From Cecembia calidifontis (GTDB taxonomy: Bacteria > Bacteroidota > Bacteroidia > Cytophagales > Cyclobacteriaceae), in NCBI RefSeq assembly GCF_004216715.1, contig NZ_SGXG01000001.1, positions 4,200,501 to 4,264,500 of the forward strand: 64,000 nt of DNA, written 5' to 3'. The notes under the pieces are model-generated. The model was not told the origin of the DNA, did no database searches, and was given only the letters and a program-made list of their open reading frames with translations. Both the position numbers and the translations under genes were made by a program. Below are positions 8,615-17,765 of this stretch, piece after piece. Each line of letters starts with the position of its first letter. The first letter of the stretch is position 1.

Positions 8615-9909
8615 AGTTGAGGGTTATAGGCATCATCTTTTTTTGGCTATTATTTCTTCCCGGATTTTCTCAGGAAGATGATGCAAGAAGGAAATATGAA
8701 GGCTTAAATGAGCTTTTGGGAGAGAATTCCTTTTTCGATAACCACCTTACCGGATTCATGCTTTATGACCTGGACAGCCAATGGGTGATGTTCGAAAAAA
8801 ACAGCCACATGAACTTCATACCCGCCTCAACCACTAAGCTGTTGACCTTCTATGCCTCTGTTTTGATTTTAAAAGATAGCACCCGGACATTTAGATATGT
8901 CAAAAATGGAGATCAGATCACCATTTGGGGATCCGGCGATCCTTCATGGAAATACAAGCCCCTGCCTCAACCCAAATTGCAGGAATTCTTCAGGCCCTAT
9001 AAAAAAATCAACTTTTCTCTGGAAAATTGGAAAGACACCCCTTTTGGTTATGGATGGCAGTGGGATGATTATTACTTTGCCTATTCCCCTGAAAGGTCTG
9101 CTTTTCCTGTTTATGGAAACATTGTAACCTTCACCAATACGAACAAAACTCCTGTTCCGGACATTCCGCTGTTTAGGTCCATGGTAGCAAGAAGCGACAG
9201 GGAAATAAGAGGTGTTCAAAGGGATTTCAATTCCAACACCTTTTATTATAATCCTTCACTCTATGTCAACCAATTTTCAACAATGCCTTTTATCACCATC
9301 CCAGAGGTCAAATTAAAATTAATGGAGGAAAGTCTTGGTAAACCGGTGACTTTGGTAAGAGAGAAAGCTCCTGCAGATGCAAAAGTTTATAAAGGAGGAC
9401 TTCTTGCCCCATTATGGAAGGAGGTATTGCAGGAAAGCGATAATTTTGTCGCTGAACAGCTGCTCTTGATGGTATCGGATGCTTTGTTTGGGGAACTCAA
9501 TAGTGAAAGGGCCATTGATTTCATTAAGAAAAATCACATGGCAGATTTTCCGGATAAGCCTCAATGGGTAGATGGCTCTGGACTATCAAGGCATAATTTG
9601 GTTACACCAAGAAGCATGGTAACCTTAATGGTCAAATTGGATCAACTCATGCCAAGGGCTCAACTCATGCAATTGTTGCCGCAGGGAGGGGTAAATGGAA
9701 CCTTGAAAAACAATTATGCTGCACCAAGGCCTTATGTTTTTGCCAAAACAGGTACAATCAGCAACAATCATTCCTTGGTTGGATTACTTCGTACCGATTC
9801 CGGAAAAGTATATGCTTTTTCTTTTATGAACAATAATTATTTGAACAAGGCTTCCGAGATCAGAAGGGAAATGGAAAAGGTCCTGAAATACATAAAAGCC
9901 AACTATTAA
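8611..9909 (+). CDS. dacB: D-alanyl-D-alanine carboxypeptidase/endopeptidase (PBP4 family)
   Basis: A 432-residue periplasmic penicillin-binding protein of peptidase family S13, trimming or cutting peptidoglycan cross-links. A signal peptide (about residues 1-20, ending LPGFSQ) is followed by the serine motif STTK (Ser73, Lys76), the SGLSRHN region near residue 323 that carries the second active-site motif, and KTGTISN near residue 378. Length and order fit DacB of Bacteroidota. It is the last gene of the yggS operon. Immediately after its stop lies a remnant of an unrelated gene in another frame. Confidence 0.95.
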   Translation: MKLRVIGIIFFWLLFLPGFSQEDDARRKYEGLNELLGENSFFDNHLTGFMLYDLDSQWVMFEKNSHMNFIPASTTKLLTFYASVLILKDSTRTFRYVKNGDQITIWGSGDPSWKYKPLPQPKLQEFFRPYKKINFSLENWKDTPFGYGWQWDDYYFAYSPERSAFPVYGNIVTFTNTNKTPVPDIPLFRSMVARSDREIRGVQRDFNSNTFYYNPSLYVNQFSTMPFITIPEVKLKLMEESLGKPVTLVREKAPADAKVYKGGLLAPLWKEVLQESDNFVAEQLLLMVSDALFGELNSERAIDFIKKNHMADFPDKPQWVDGSGLSRHNLVTPRSMVTLMVKLDQLMPRAQLMQLLPQGGVNGTLKNNYAAPRPYVFAKTGTISNNHSLVGLLRTDSGKVYAFSFMNNNYLNKASEIRREMEKVLKYIKANY

Positions 9910-9910
9910 T

Positions 9911-10120
9911 CCTTGTACAGGAAGCAAAACCGAATACCTGTCGGTTTCTTACAAAAGTATCTCAAAATTCAGTGTGGAAACTGCCGGGACTTTTGATCTG
10001 GATGCGGAATTGAAAATCTGGATTTCAAGTGAGGTACATCCAAGCATAAAAAAACAGTTTAACAAACCAGTTAATGTCTATGAGGTACAGCAGCTACTGG
10101 CTTATCATGTTTTAAAATAA
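9911..10120 (+). pseudogene. Decayed bacterial PH-domain (PF08000-like) gene, C-terminal remnant
   Basis: In frame 2, directly after dacB, a 69-codon open stretch ends at TAA 10118-10120. It reads SYKSISKFSVETAG, then TFDLDAELKIWIS, then a tail KPVNVYEVQQLLAYHVLK. This matches the C-terminal half of the small bacterial PH domain family of B. subtilis YvbH (bPH_1). No start codon or ribosome site precedes it, and the first 50 or so residues of the domain are absent, replaced by the dacB end. It is read as a 5'-truncated pseudogene. The family match is from memory of the motif and was not searched. Confidence 0.65.
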
Positions 10121-10152
10121 GTTCAACCATCCAGTGTGAGCTAACTCCAATA

Positions 10153-10198
10153 TTGCCCGATTTAAAATTCATTTAAAGAATCGGGCAACTTCTCCATC
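10153..10198 (+). terminator. Hairpin between dacB/PH remnant and pyrG
   Basis: TTGCCCGATT (10153-10162) pairs perfectly with AATCGGGCAA (10179-10188) around a 16-nt A/T-rich loop. The downstream tract is only moderately T-rich, so termination is likely but not certain. Confidence 0.55.
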
Positions 10199-10242
10199 AA
10201 AATTTCCTTTCCGATTTAAACTCTCAAATCAAATATTTAGCG

Positions 10243-10250
10243 TACCTTTG
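10243..10250 (+). promoter_or_regulatory. pyrG -7 promoter box
   Basis: TACCTTTG matches TAnnTTTG and lies 40 nt upstream of the pyrG ATG. No TTG is seen at the expected upstream distance. Confidence 0.5.
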
Positions 10251-10290
10251 AATCCCATAAGAATTCAAACAAAAATTTCCTACCATTCTT

Positions 10291-11910
10291 ATGGCTTCAT
10301 CCACCAAATACATCTTTATTACCGGAGGGGTTACCTCCTCTCTTGGAAAGGGAATCATTGCAGCCTCATTGGCCAAGTTACTTCAGGCCCGGGGATTCAG
10401 TGTGACCATTCAAAAATTTGACCCTTACCTGAACATCGACCCGGGTACCCTTAATCCTTATGAGCATGGAGAGTGCTATGTGACTGAGGATGGGGCAGAG
10501 ACCGACTTGGATTTGGGACATTATGAGCGCTTCCTGAACACCCCTACTTCCCAGGCAAACAATGTGACTACAGGAAGAATTTATAATAATGTCATCACCA
10601 AAGAGAGGAAGGGAGAATTTCTTGGAAAAACCGTTCAGGTAATTCCCCACATCACGGATGAAATCAAAAGGAATTTTTTCAAACTGGGAGAAGATGAAAA
10701 ATATGATGTCATCATCACAGAAATTGGAGGATGTGTCGGTGATATAGAATCTTTGCCATTTATTGAAGCCGTGAGACAGGCTAAATGGGAAATCGGTGCT
10801 AACAATTTTTTGGTCATCCACCTAACCCTGATCCCCTATCTGGCTGCTGCCAAGGAGCTAAAAACAAAACCTACCCAGCATTCCGTCAAACAATTGCTTG
10901 AAGCAGGTATACAGCCAGATATATTGGTCTGCAGGACTGAGCACCCTCTTCCATTGGAAGTGAAAAAGAAACTTTCGCTATTCTGTAACGTAGAGCTGAA
11001 TTGTGTGATTGAAGCGATGGATGCAGAAACCATCTACGATGTTCCCCTTTTGATGAAAAAGGAAAAACTGGATGAGCGGGTGATGTCAAAACTGAAACTC
11101 ACTACAAAAAACAAGGCTGAACTCGATCAATGGAAAGACTTCCTGGGAAGACTCAAAAACCCGACCCAGGAGACCAATATTGCGCTGGTCGGAAAATACG
11201 TGTCCTTACCGGATGCCTATAAATCTATCATTGAGTCCTTTGTGCACGCGGGCGCAGCTGTTGAATGCAAAGTGCATCTGCACCTGATTTCTTCAGAAGA
11301 AATCAATGCTGATAATATCACTAAAAAGCTGGATAACATGGATGGAATCCTGGTGGCTCCCGGCTTTGGAGAAAGAGGACTTGAAGGTAAGATAGAAACT
11401 GTTAAATTTGCCCGCGAAAACAACATTCCCTTCTTTGGAATTTGTTTGGGTATGCAGGTAGCGGTAATTGAATATGCCAGGAATGTACTGGGGCTCATCG
11501 ATGCAAACAGTACGGAAATGGATACTTACACCCCTTATCCTGTCATAGCTTTGATGGAAGAGCAAAAAAACCTGGAATTGATGGGCGGTACGATGAGGTT
11601 GGGTTCCTATCCTTGCGAATTGAAAAAAGGTAGTAAAGCTTTTCAGGCCTATGGGAAACAAAAAATTCATGAAAGACACAGACATAGGTATGAGTTCAAC
11701 AACCATTTTCTTGCTCAATTTGAAGAAAAAGGAATGCTGGCCACAGGAATAAACCCCGATACCAAACTGGTTGAAATCATGGAAATCAAAGAACATCCTT
11801 GGTTTGTAGGCGTTCAATTCCATCCAGAATATAAAAGTACCGTATTGAATCCCCACCCATTATTTGTGAGGTTTATTTCGGCAACATTGGAAAACAAAAA
11901 AATAAAGTAA
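10291..11910 (+). CDS. pyrG: CTP synthase
   Basis: A 539-residue cytoplasmic enzyme that aminates UTP to CTP using ATP and glutamine. The N-terminal amidoligase domain starts with KYIFITGGVTSSLGKGI and has the DPYLNIDPGTLNPYEHGE and IEAVRQ blocks. The C-terminal class I glutaminase domain carries the nucleophile Cys of FFGICLGMQ (about residue 385) and the His/Glu pair of VQFHPEYKS. The length is typical. It sits behind its own promoter, and yidC follows 103 bp downstream, a common neighbour in Bacteroidota. Nothing is unusual. Confidence 0.98.
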   Translation: MASSTKYIFITGGVTSSLGKGIIAASLAKLLQARGFSVTIQKFDPYLNIDPGTLNPYEHGECYVTEDGAETDLDLGHYERFLNTPTSQANNVTTGRIYNNVITKERKGEFLGKTVQVIPHITDEIKRNFFKLGEDEKYDVIITEIGGCVGDIESLPFIEAVRQAKWEIGANNFLVIHLTLIPYLAAAKELKTKPTQHSVKQLLEAGIQPDILVCRTEHPLPLEVKKKLSLFCNVELNCVIEAMDAETIYDVPLLMKKEKLDERVMSKLKLTTKNKAELDQWKDFLGRLKNPTQETNIALVGKYVSLPDAYKSIIESFVHAGAAVECKVHLHLISSEEINADNITKKLDNMDGILVAPGFGERGLEGKIETVKFARENNIPFFGICLGMQVAVIEYARNVLGLIDANSTEMDTYTPYPVIALMEEQKNLELMGGTMRLGSYPCELKKGSKAFQAYGKQKIHERHRHRYEFNNHFLAQFEEKGMLATGINPDTKLVEIMEIKEHPWFVGVQFHPEYKSTVLNPHPLFVRFISATLENKKIK

Positions 11911-11976
11911 TATTTCGGCCCTCTTCACCGAAAGGTAACTCAAAGACAAGAAAGGTAGACCTTAATTGCTTTAAGT

Positions 11977-11984
11977 TACCTTTG
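11977..11984 (+). promoter_or_regulatory. yidC -7 promoter box
   Basis: TACCTTTG is an exact match to the Bacteroidota -7 box, 29 nt before the yidC ATG. No well-placed TTG precedes it. Confidence 0.45.
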
Positions 11985-12013
11985 GTTTTTGAAGGACTAT
12001 TAAAGTAAAAAGT

Positions 12014-13822
12014 ATGGATAGAAACCAAGCGACAGGATTAATCCTTTTCGCAGTAGTATTGCTGGTGTATTCGATTTTCTTTGCGACAACACCGGAACCG
12101 GTCAGGGAAGAAAACCAACAAACGACTGTACCTTCCCAAACTGAAGAAACAGAGACAGGCGGAGACCTGCTGATCCAGTTTGCAGCGGAACCTGACAGCA
12201 TACAGGATATCATTGCCCAACGGCAATTTGGAATTTTTGCGCCCATGACCAGGGGAACAGAAGAAACTGTCACATTGGAAAATGATAAAATGATAGTTAC
12301 TTTTTCAACCAAAGGAGCAGAAATTTCCCGGGTAGAGCTCAAAGATTTTAAAACCTGGGACCAGAGGCCATTGGTGATTTTAGATGAAAACAGTTCCGAC
12401 ATTGACTATTCCATCCAAACAGACAAAGGACCTTTAAGCCTCAACCAGCTTTTCTTCAACCCCACCCTCTCCAGTTCAGAAACTGAAGGAATAAAGTCCA
12501 ACATTTTGACATTTACAGCTCAAGCCGGAAATGCCAGAATTACCAGAACCTATGAATTGAGGGAAGGCCAATATACCCTGGAGAAGAACCTTGAGTTTTC
12601 CGGACTGGGAAATACCCTAAAGGAAAATCAAGTTCAAATATTGTGGGATGACCGCCTTCAAAGGCAGGAACAGGACATAGAGGAGTCTAGGAGAAAAACA
12701 AATATCAATTTTTTCACAACTGCTGGATCCCATGACGACCTAAGCCTAACCTCCTCTTCTGATGAAGCAGACATAAAAGAACCTGTCAAGTGGGTAAGTT
12801 TCAGTCAAAGATTCTTCACCTCTGCTATTATTGCAGGTAGTCAATTCAACAATGTCAGTCTGAAACAGGAAACGCCTTCCGATACCCTTTCTATCAAAAA
12901 CATGAAAGCAAGTATGCTTTTGCCTTTGGATAATGGAAGGGCAGAATTAACTTATTTCTTTGGACCGAACAATTACAATATCCTGAAAAAAGTCACCCCG
13001 GGATTTGAGCATAACGTGGACATGGGTTATTTCTTTGTAAGCTGGGTAAACAAATACATTATCGTCAATTTGTTCCAGTTTTTGGAGAAATATTTCAGCA
13101 ATTATGGTGTCATCATTATCCTGATTGTTTTGATCATCAAGCTTGCACTATTCCCCTTGACCTATAAGTCCTACATTGGCATGGCCAAAATGAGGGTAAT
13201 CAAACCTGAAATTGATGAATTGAAAGAAAAATTCGGTAATGATCCCGCCAAAATGCAGCAAGAGCAAATGAAACTTTTCGGACAATTGGGAGTAAGCCCT
13301 ATTTCTGGTTGCTTGCCGATGTTGCTGCAAATGCCATTCCTCTTTGCCATGTTCTTCTTCTTCCCCAATTCTATAGAATTGAGACAGGAATCATTCTTAT
13401 GGGCACATGACCTTTCTACCTATGATGCCATAGTAAGACTTCCCTTTACCATTCCTTTCTATGGGGCACATGTCAGTTTATTTACTTTGTTGATGACAAT
13501 ATCGCAAATAGCCTATACCCATTTCAACAATCAGTTGACTGCTCAGACTGGGCCTATGAAAAACCTGGGTTACATTATGCCTGTTATTTTCATGTTTGTC
13601 CTAAACTCTTTCCCTGCGGCATTGAGCTTCTACTATTTTGTGTCCAACATGGTCACATTCGGTCAGCAAGCCTTGATCAAGATGTTTGTTGATGATGCAA
13701 AAATCAGGGAGAAAATTGAGGAGTACAGAAAGAAGAATGTCAACAAAAAGAAATCCAAGTTTCAGCAAAAGTTGGAAGAAGCCATGAAAGCTGCGGAAGC
13801 CAACAAAAAGAAAAAAGATTAA
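12014..13822 (+). CDS. yidC: Membrane protein insertase YidC
   Basis: A 602-residue inner-membrane insertase of the YidC/Oxa1/Alb3 family. It has the Gram-negative layout: an N-terminal membrane anchor (about residues 5-22), a large periplasmic beta-sandwich domain (about 90-330), then the five-helix core beginning near residue 345 with YFSNYGVIIILIVLIIKLALFPLT and GCLPMLLQMPFLFAMFFFFP, and a lysine-rich cytoplasmic tail. It inserts and folds membrane proteins alone or with SecYEG. The length is normal for the phylum. It ends in a strong terminator. Confidence 0.97.
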   Translation: MDRNQATGLILFAVVLLVYSIFFATTPEPVREENQQTTVPSQTEETETGGDLLIQFAAEPDSIQDIIAQRQFGIFAPMTRGTEETVTLENDKMIVTFSTKGAEISRVELKDFKTWDQRPLVILDENSSDIDYSIQTDKGPLSLNQLFFNPTLSSSETEGIKSNILTFTAQAGNARITRTYELREGQYTLEKNLEFSGLGNTLKENQVQILWDDRLQRQEQDIEESRRKTNINFFTTAGSHDDLSLTSSSDEADIKEPVKWVSFSQRFFTSAIIAGSQFNNVSLKQETPSDTLSIKNMKASMLLPLDNGRAELTYFFGPNNYNILKKVTPGFEHNVDMGYFFVSWVNKYIIVNLFQFLEKYFSNYGVIIILIVLIIKLALFPLTYKSYIGMAKMRVIKPEIDELKEKFGNDPAKMQQEQMKLFGQLGVSPISGCLPMLLQMPFLFAMFFFFPNSIELRQESFLWAHDLSTYDAIVRLPFTIPFYGAHVSLFTLLMTISQIAYTHFNNQLTAQTGPMKNLGYIMPVIFMFVLNSFPAALSFYYFVSNMVTFGQQALIKMFVDDAKIREKIEEYRKKNVNKKKSKFQQKLEEAMKAAEANKKKKD

Positions 13823-13832
13823 AAATTGAACG

Positions 13833-13868
13833 AAGCTGTCCTCTAAATTAGGACAGCTTTTTTTTATT
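13833..13868 (+). terminator. Rho-independent terminator after yidC
   Basis: AAGCTGTCCT and AGGACAGCTT form a perfect 10-bp stem with a 7-nt loop, followed by about nine T. Confidence 0.92.
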
Positions 13869-13964
13869 TATCGATTGATATTTCAAACTGACCGATGGAG
13901 TATACAGTGGTAAAAATCAATTCTTTAAAAATATCCACAAGACAATGTGGAAAATATTTCGTTT

Positions 13965-13991
13965 TTGGACTGGATATAAATCCTATATTTG
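13965..13991 (+). promoter_or_regulatory. Promoter for the MBL-parAB-lepB gene set
   Basis: TTG at 13965-13967 and TATATTTG at 13984-13991 fit the TTG/TAnnTTTG pattern with a 16-bp gap, slightly short of the usual 17-23. The -7 box lies 32 nt before ATG 14024. Confidence 0.5.
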
Positions 13992-14023
13992 TAAGCTGAG
14001 AAAACCAAAAGACCGAAAGCAAC

Positions 14024-14707
14024 ATGATCGATATAACTTACTACGGACATTCTACCTTTTTGGTGAAAATTGGAGATAAAAAAATATTGTTTGACCCATT
14101 TATTAGCCCCAATGGAAAGGCCACCCATATTGATATCCATAAGATCAAAGCGGATTATGTATTGCTTAGTCATGGACATGAAGACCATGTTGCGGATGCT
14201 GAGAAAATAACAAAGGCCTCAGATGCGATATTGGTTTCAAATTATGAAATAGCCGTATGGTTTGCTCAGAAAGGAGTGGAAAAATACCATCCTATGAACC
14301 ATGGAGGCAAAAAAGTTTTTGATTTTGGAAAAGTCAAGTATGTAAACGCAGTGCACAGCAGTACACTTCCTGATGGAAGTCCAGGTGGTAATCCTGGTGG
14401 CTTTGTGGTGCAGCATGAAAAAGGCTGTTTCTACTATGCCGGTGATACGGCACTTACTTATGACATGAAACTTATTGGGGAGGAGTTCAAGATTGATTTT
14501 GCTTTTCTTCCGATCGGTGACAATTTTACCATGGGCATTGATGATGCCATCAAAGCGGCTGATTTTGTAGGAACAAAAAAAATCATAGCCATGCACTACG
14601 ATACTTTTCCATATATAGAGATCGATCTCGAAGCGGCAAAAAAAGCTGCTGGGAGGGCAGGAAAAGAATTGATTTTACTTAATATTGGAGATTCAATCAC
14701 CCTATAA
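14024..14707 (+). CDS. Metal-dependent hydrolase, metallo-beta-lactamase fold (UPF0173)
   Basis: A 227-residue cytoplasmic MBL-fold protein of the UPF0173 group. It starts with MIDITYYGHSTFLVKIGDKKILFDPF and has the metal motif HGHEDH (H-x-H-x-D-H) near residue 50, then FYYAGDTALT (metal-bridging Asp) and AMHYDTFPYI (last His). Substrates of this group are not established; the fold also occurs in UlaG-type lactonases and RNA-processing enzymes. It is 8 bp upstream of parA and appears to be the first gene of the parAB run. Confidence 0.88.
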   Translation: MIDITYYGHSTFLVKIGDKKILFDPFISPNGKATHIDIHKIKADYVLLSHGHEDHVADAEKITKASDAILVSNYEIAVWFAQKGVEKYHPMNHGGKKVFDFGKVKYVNAVHSSTLPDGSPGGNPGGFVVQHEKGCFYYAGDTALTYDMKLIGEEFKIDFAFLPIGDNFTMGIDDAIKAADFVGTKKIIAMHYDTFPYIEIDLEAAKKAAGRAGKELILLNIGDSITL

Positions 14708-14715
14708 ATAAAAAA

Positions 14716-15495
14716 ATGGGAAAAGTTATTGCCATTGCGAACCAAAAAGGTGGAGTCGGAAAAACCACTACCGCGATGAATTTGGCTGCCAGTTTGGCTG
14801 TTTTAGAATTTAAAACATTGGTCATTGATGCTGATCCTCAGGCCAACACCACATCAGGATTGGGGCATGACCCCAAGAATATTGACACCAGTATTTATGA
14901 GTGCATGGTGGATGGTACAGATATCGAATCAATCATCTTAAAAACAGAAATCGACAATCTAGACCTTGTCCCATCGCACATAGACTTAGTCGGTGCAGAA
15001 GTGGAAATGATTAACCTGGAAAACAGGGAAGAAAAAATGAGAGGGGTAATCTCAAAGGTGAAGGATAAGTATGACTTTGTGATAATTGATTGTTCTCCGT
15101 CTTTGGGTCTAATCACAATCAATGCATTAACGGCAGCGGATTCAGTAATCATACCGGTGCAGTGTGAATATTTTGCTTTGGAAGGCTTGGGAAAATTACT
15201 CAATACGATTAAGATCATTCAAACGAGGCTGAACCCAAATCTTGAGATTGAAGGCATCTTGCTTACCATGTATGATGTCAGGTTAAGACTCAGCAACCAA
15301 GTCGTAGATGAAGTCAAAATGCATTTCAAAAACCTGGTATTTGAAACGATTATTCCAAGAAATGTCAAATTGAGTGAATCACCAAGTTTTGGGCTTCCTG
15401 TTATCGCGTTTGATGCGGAGGGAAAAGGAGCCATGGCTTACCTCAATCTAGCCAATGAAATTGCCACCAAAAACGGGATGGAGAGAGTAAACTGA
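14716..15495 (+). CDS. parA: Chromosome partitioning ATPase ParA (Soj)
   Basis: A 259-residue deviant-Walker ATPase. IAIANQKGGVGKTTTAMNLA gives the P-loop with its signature lysine (K11), VIDADPQANTTSG the A' motif, and DFVIIDCSPSLG the Walker B motif. It moves ParB-parS complexes during chromosome segregation. The short N-terminus without a helix-turn-helix indicates the chromosomal type. It lies directly upstream of parB in the conserved arrangement parA-parB-DUF5683-dapB-lepB. No parS site (TGTTnCACGTGnAACA-like) was recognised in the window. Confidence 0.96.
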   Translation: MGKVIAIANQKGGVGKTTTAMNLAASLAVLEFKTLVIDADPQANTTSGLGHDPKNIDTSIYECMVDGTDIESIILKTEIDNLDLVPSHIDLVGAEVEMINLENREEKMRGVISKVKDKYDFVIIDCSPSLGLITINALTAADSVIIPVQCEYFALEGLGKLLNTIKIIQTRLNPNLEIEGILLTMYDVRLRLSNQVVDEVKMHFKNLVFETIIPRNVKLSESPSFGLPVIAFDAEGKGAMAYLNLANEIATKNGMERVN

Positions 15496-15505
15496 TATAT
15501 TGATT

Positions 15506-16423
15506 ATGGCGGACAAAAAACCTATAGTTAAAAAAAATGCACTCGGAAGAGGATTGGGAGCCTTACTTCAGGATTCTCCGCAGAAAGGAAAAAACCAAGA
15601 TGAAGCACCTGCTGCACCCGTAGTAGGCATCTATGAGATACCTTTGTCAGAGATCCAGGTAAACCCCTATCAGCCAAGAACGCATTTTGACAAAGAAGCT
15701 TTACAGGAACTGTCCGAATCCATAAAAGTTCAGGGTATTATACAGCCTATTACAGTAAGAAAACTCGCTGATGGGGAGTATCAATTGATCTCTGGCGAAA
15801 GGAGGTTCCAGGCTTCCAAAATGGCAGGTTTGGAAAAAGTGCCTGCCTATGTAAGGACCGCCAATGATCAGCAGATGCTGGAAATGGCATTGATCGAAAA
15901 TATTCAGCGGGAAAACCTTAACTCTCTAGAAATCGCCCATTCTTATCAAAGGTTATTGACAGAATGTAACCTCAAACAAGAAGAACTTGGCGAAAGGGTT
16001 GGCAAAAACAGAACTACTGTTAACAATTACCTGCGCCTATTGAAATTGCCACCGGATATTCAGGCAGGATTACGGGATAACCTGATTTCCATGGGGCATG
16101 CCCGGGCAATTATCAATGTTGAAGATATTGACAAACAGCTGGCTATTTATAAAAGAACCATTGCAGAAGAACTCAGTGTCCGTAAAGTAGAAGCCCTAGT
16201 AAAAGCCTTGAACAGCGAACCTGAAGAAAAACTTGCATCTAAAACCCAGGGATTAGATCCTGTCAAAAAGTACGAAATCGGCAAAATCCAACAAAGGTTG
16301 GCCTCCCATTTCGGAACCAAGGTACAACTTAAAGCAGACGGAAAAAATAAAGGAGAAATCAAAATCCCTTTCCAATCTGCTGATGACCTGAACCGAATTC
16401 TTGAAATCTTGGACATAATATAA
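15506..16423 (+). CDS. parB: Chromosome partitioning protein ParB (Spo0J)
   Basis: A 305-residue parS-binding CTPase. It has the N-terminal RGLGALL motif, a ParB/sulfiredoxin-like domain (residues about 50-140) with IQVNPYQPR, the CTP motif GERRFQASKMAG and ENIQRENLN, then a helix-turn-helix (EELGERVGKNRTTVNNYLRLL) and a C-terminal dimerisation region. ATG 15506 (MADKKP) is preferred over TTG 15500. It lies ten bases after parA. Confidence 0.96.
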   Translation: MADKKPIVKKNALGRGLGALLQDSPQKGKNQDEAPAAPVVGIYEIPLSEIQVNPYQPRTHFDKEALQELSESIKVQGIIQPITVRKLADGEYQLISGERRFQASKMAGLEKVPAYVRTANDQQMLEMALIENIQRENLNSLEIAHSYQRLLTECNLKQEELGERVGKNRTTVNNYLRLLKLPPDIQAGLRDNLISMGHARAIINVEDIDKQLAIYKRTIAEELSVRKVEALVKALNSEPEEKLASKTQGLDPVKKYEIGKIQQRLASHFGTKVQLKADGKNKGEIKIPFQSADDLNRILEILDII

Positions 16424-16463
16424 AGCCTTGATTACGGCAGTTGACCATCCAAAAACTTACAAT

Positions 16464-17027
16464 ATGAAAAGGGCAATGATACTGAAAGGTTTCATTGCTG
16501 TTTTTGTTTTATTGGTTTTGCATCCCTTGGATGGCATAGCCCAACAAATAAAAGCAGATACTCTATCCATCAACCTAAGGCCGGAAGGTTATAAAGATCC
16601 GAAAAAAGCAACCATACTATCAGCCATAATTCCAGGCGCAGGACAAGTGTATAACGGCAAAGCTTGGAAAGTGCCTATACTCTATGGCGGATTTGCTACT
16701 AATATTTATTTTATCGATTTCAATAACCGCAGATATCAAGCTTTAAAGGAGGCCCTATTTCAATTTGATAGGCAGGAACCTAACAATTTTCCCAATCTAA
16801 ACAGGGATGGGTTAGTGAGACAGGTCAACTTTTGGCGAAGGAACAGAGATTTGAATTATTTCTTATTCATCGGTATCTATGCACTCAACATCATCGATGC
16901 ACAGGTGGACGCCCATCTGTCAACCTTTGATGTCAGTGATGATTTAAGCTTTCGGTTTGAACCAAATATTGAAACCTTAACAGCAGGGGGAACCTTATTT
17001 GGATTATCTATGAAAATAAACTTCTGA
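16464..17027 (+). CDS. DUF5683 domain secreted or membrane protein
   Basis: A 187-residue protein with an N-terminal signal peptide (MKRAMILKGFIAVFVLLVLHPLDGIAQ). The conserved core is PKKATILSAIIPGAGQVYNGKAWKVPILYGGF, typical of the DUF5683 family found next to parB in Bacteroidota, with two or three further hydrophobic segments. The function is unknown; the SAIIPGAGQ motif suggests membrane association. ATG 16464 is preferred over TTG 16428, because it begins exactly at the signal peptide. The next start, dapB, follows by one base. Confidence 0.85.
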   Translation: MKRAMILKGFIAVFVLLVLHPLDGIAQQIKADTLSINLRPEGYKDPKKATILSAIIPGAGQVYNGKAWKVPILYGGFATNIYFIDFNNRRYQALKEALFQFDRQEPNNFPNLNRDGLVRQVNFWRRNRDLNYFLFIGIYALNIIDAQVDAHLSTFDVSDDLSFRFEPNIETLTAGGTLFGLSMKINF

Positions 17028-17028
17028 T

Positions 17029-17751
17029 ATGAATATACTATTATTGGGATATGGCAAAATGGGAAAAATAATCGGAGAAATCGCCGAGTCCAGAGGTCAC
17101 CATATCATTGCCAAAATCAACATTGACAATAGAGAAGAATTGGATGGCTTAAATCCTGAAAATATTGATGTGGCAATCGAATTCAGTCAACCGGATGCAG
17201 CAGTCGAAAATATAAGTTGGGCCATAAATAGAGGCATACCTGTAGTTTCAGGTACTACAGGTTGGCTTGATAAAAAACCTGCCATTGCCGCTTTGGCATT
17301 GGAAAAAGAAACGGCATTCTTCTATGCTTCCAATTACAGCATAGGGGTCAATGTTTTTTTTAAAGTGAACAAATTTCTGGCTTCCTTGATGAAAGATCAA
17401 TCCGACTATAAAGTCAGCATGGAAGAAATCCACCATACCGAGAAAAAAGACGCTCCTAGTGGAACAGCCATTACCTTGGCAGAAGGGATCATACAACAAA
17501 ATCCACATTATACCGGTTGGAAACTGTCCGGCGACCCGACCGCTAATGAACATGATGTGATCATTACATCAAAACGGATCGACCCTGCCCCGGGCACACA
17601 CATTATACGCTATCAATCTGAAATAGATGATATTGAAATCAGTCATACTGCCCATAGCCGCAAAGGATTTGCACTTGGCGCAGTTTTGGTGGCTGAATGG
17701 ATTAAAGACAAAAAAGGTGTATTATCAATGGATGATTTCCTATCTTTCTAA
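17029..17751 (+). CDS. dapB: 4-hydroxy-tetrahydrodipicolinate reductase
   Basis: A 240-residue cytoplasmic enzyme of lysine and diaminopimelate synthesis, reducing hydroxytetrahydrodipicolinate with NAD(P)H. The N-terminal Rossmann motif is LLGYGKMGK; VVSGTTGW and the catalytic-loop block EEIHHTEKKDAPSGTAITLAE with its His/Lys pair are intact. At 240 residues it is of the shorter type common in Bacteroidota. It sits between DUF5683 and lepB, so meso-DAP supply and the signal peptidase share one unit. Confidence 0.96.
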   Translation: MNILLLGYGKMGKIIGEIAESRGHHIIAKINIDNREELDGLNPENIDVAIEFSQPDAAVENISWAINRGIPVVSGTTGWLDKKPAIAALALEKETAFFYASNYSIGVNVFFKVNKFLASLMKDQSDYKVSMEEIHHTEKKDAPSGTAITLAEGIIQQNPHYTGWKLSGDPTANEHDVIITSKRIDPAPGTHIIRYQSEIDDIEISHTAHSRKGFALGAVLVAEWIKDKKGVLSMDDFLSF

Positions 17752-17765
17752 AATTTTTGAGTGAA

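Noticed and set aside
10378..11856. Long open frames on the minus strand inside pyrG
   Set aside because: They are shadows of the pyrG coding sequence.
14716..16423. Origin of replication near parAB
   Set aside because: No DnaA boxes, dnaA gene or parS-like palindrome was recognised here; in Bacteroidota parAB need not mark the origin.
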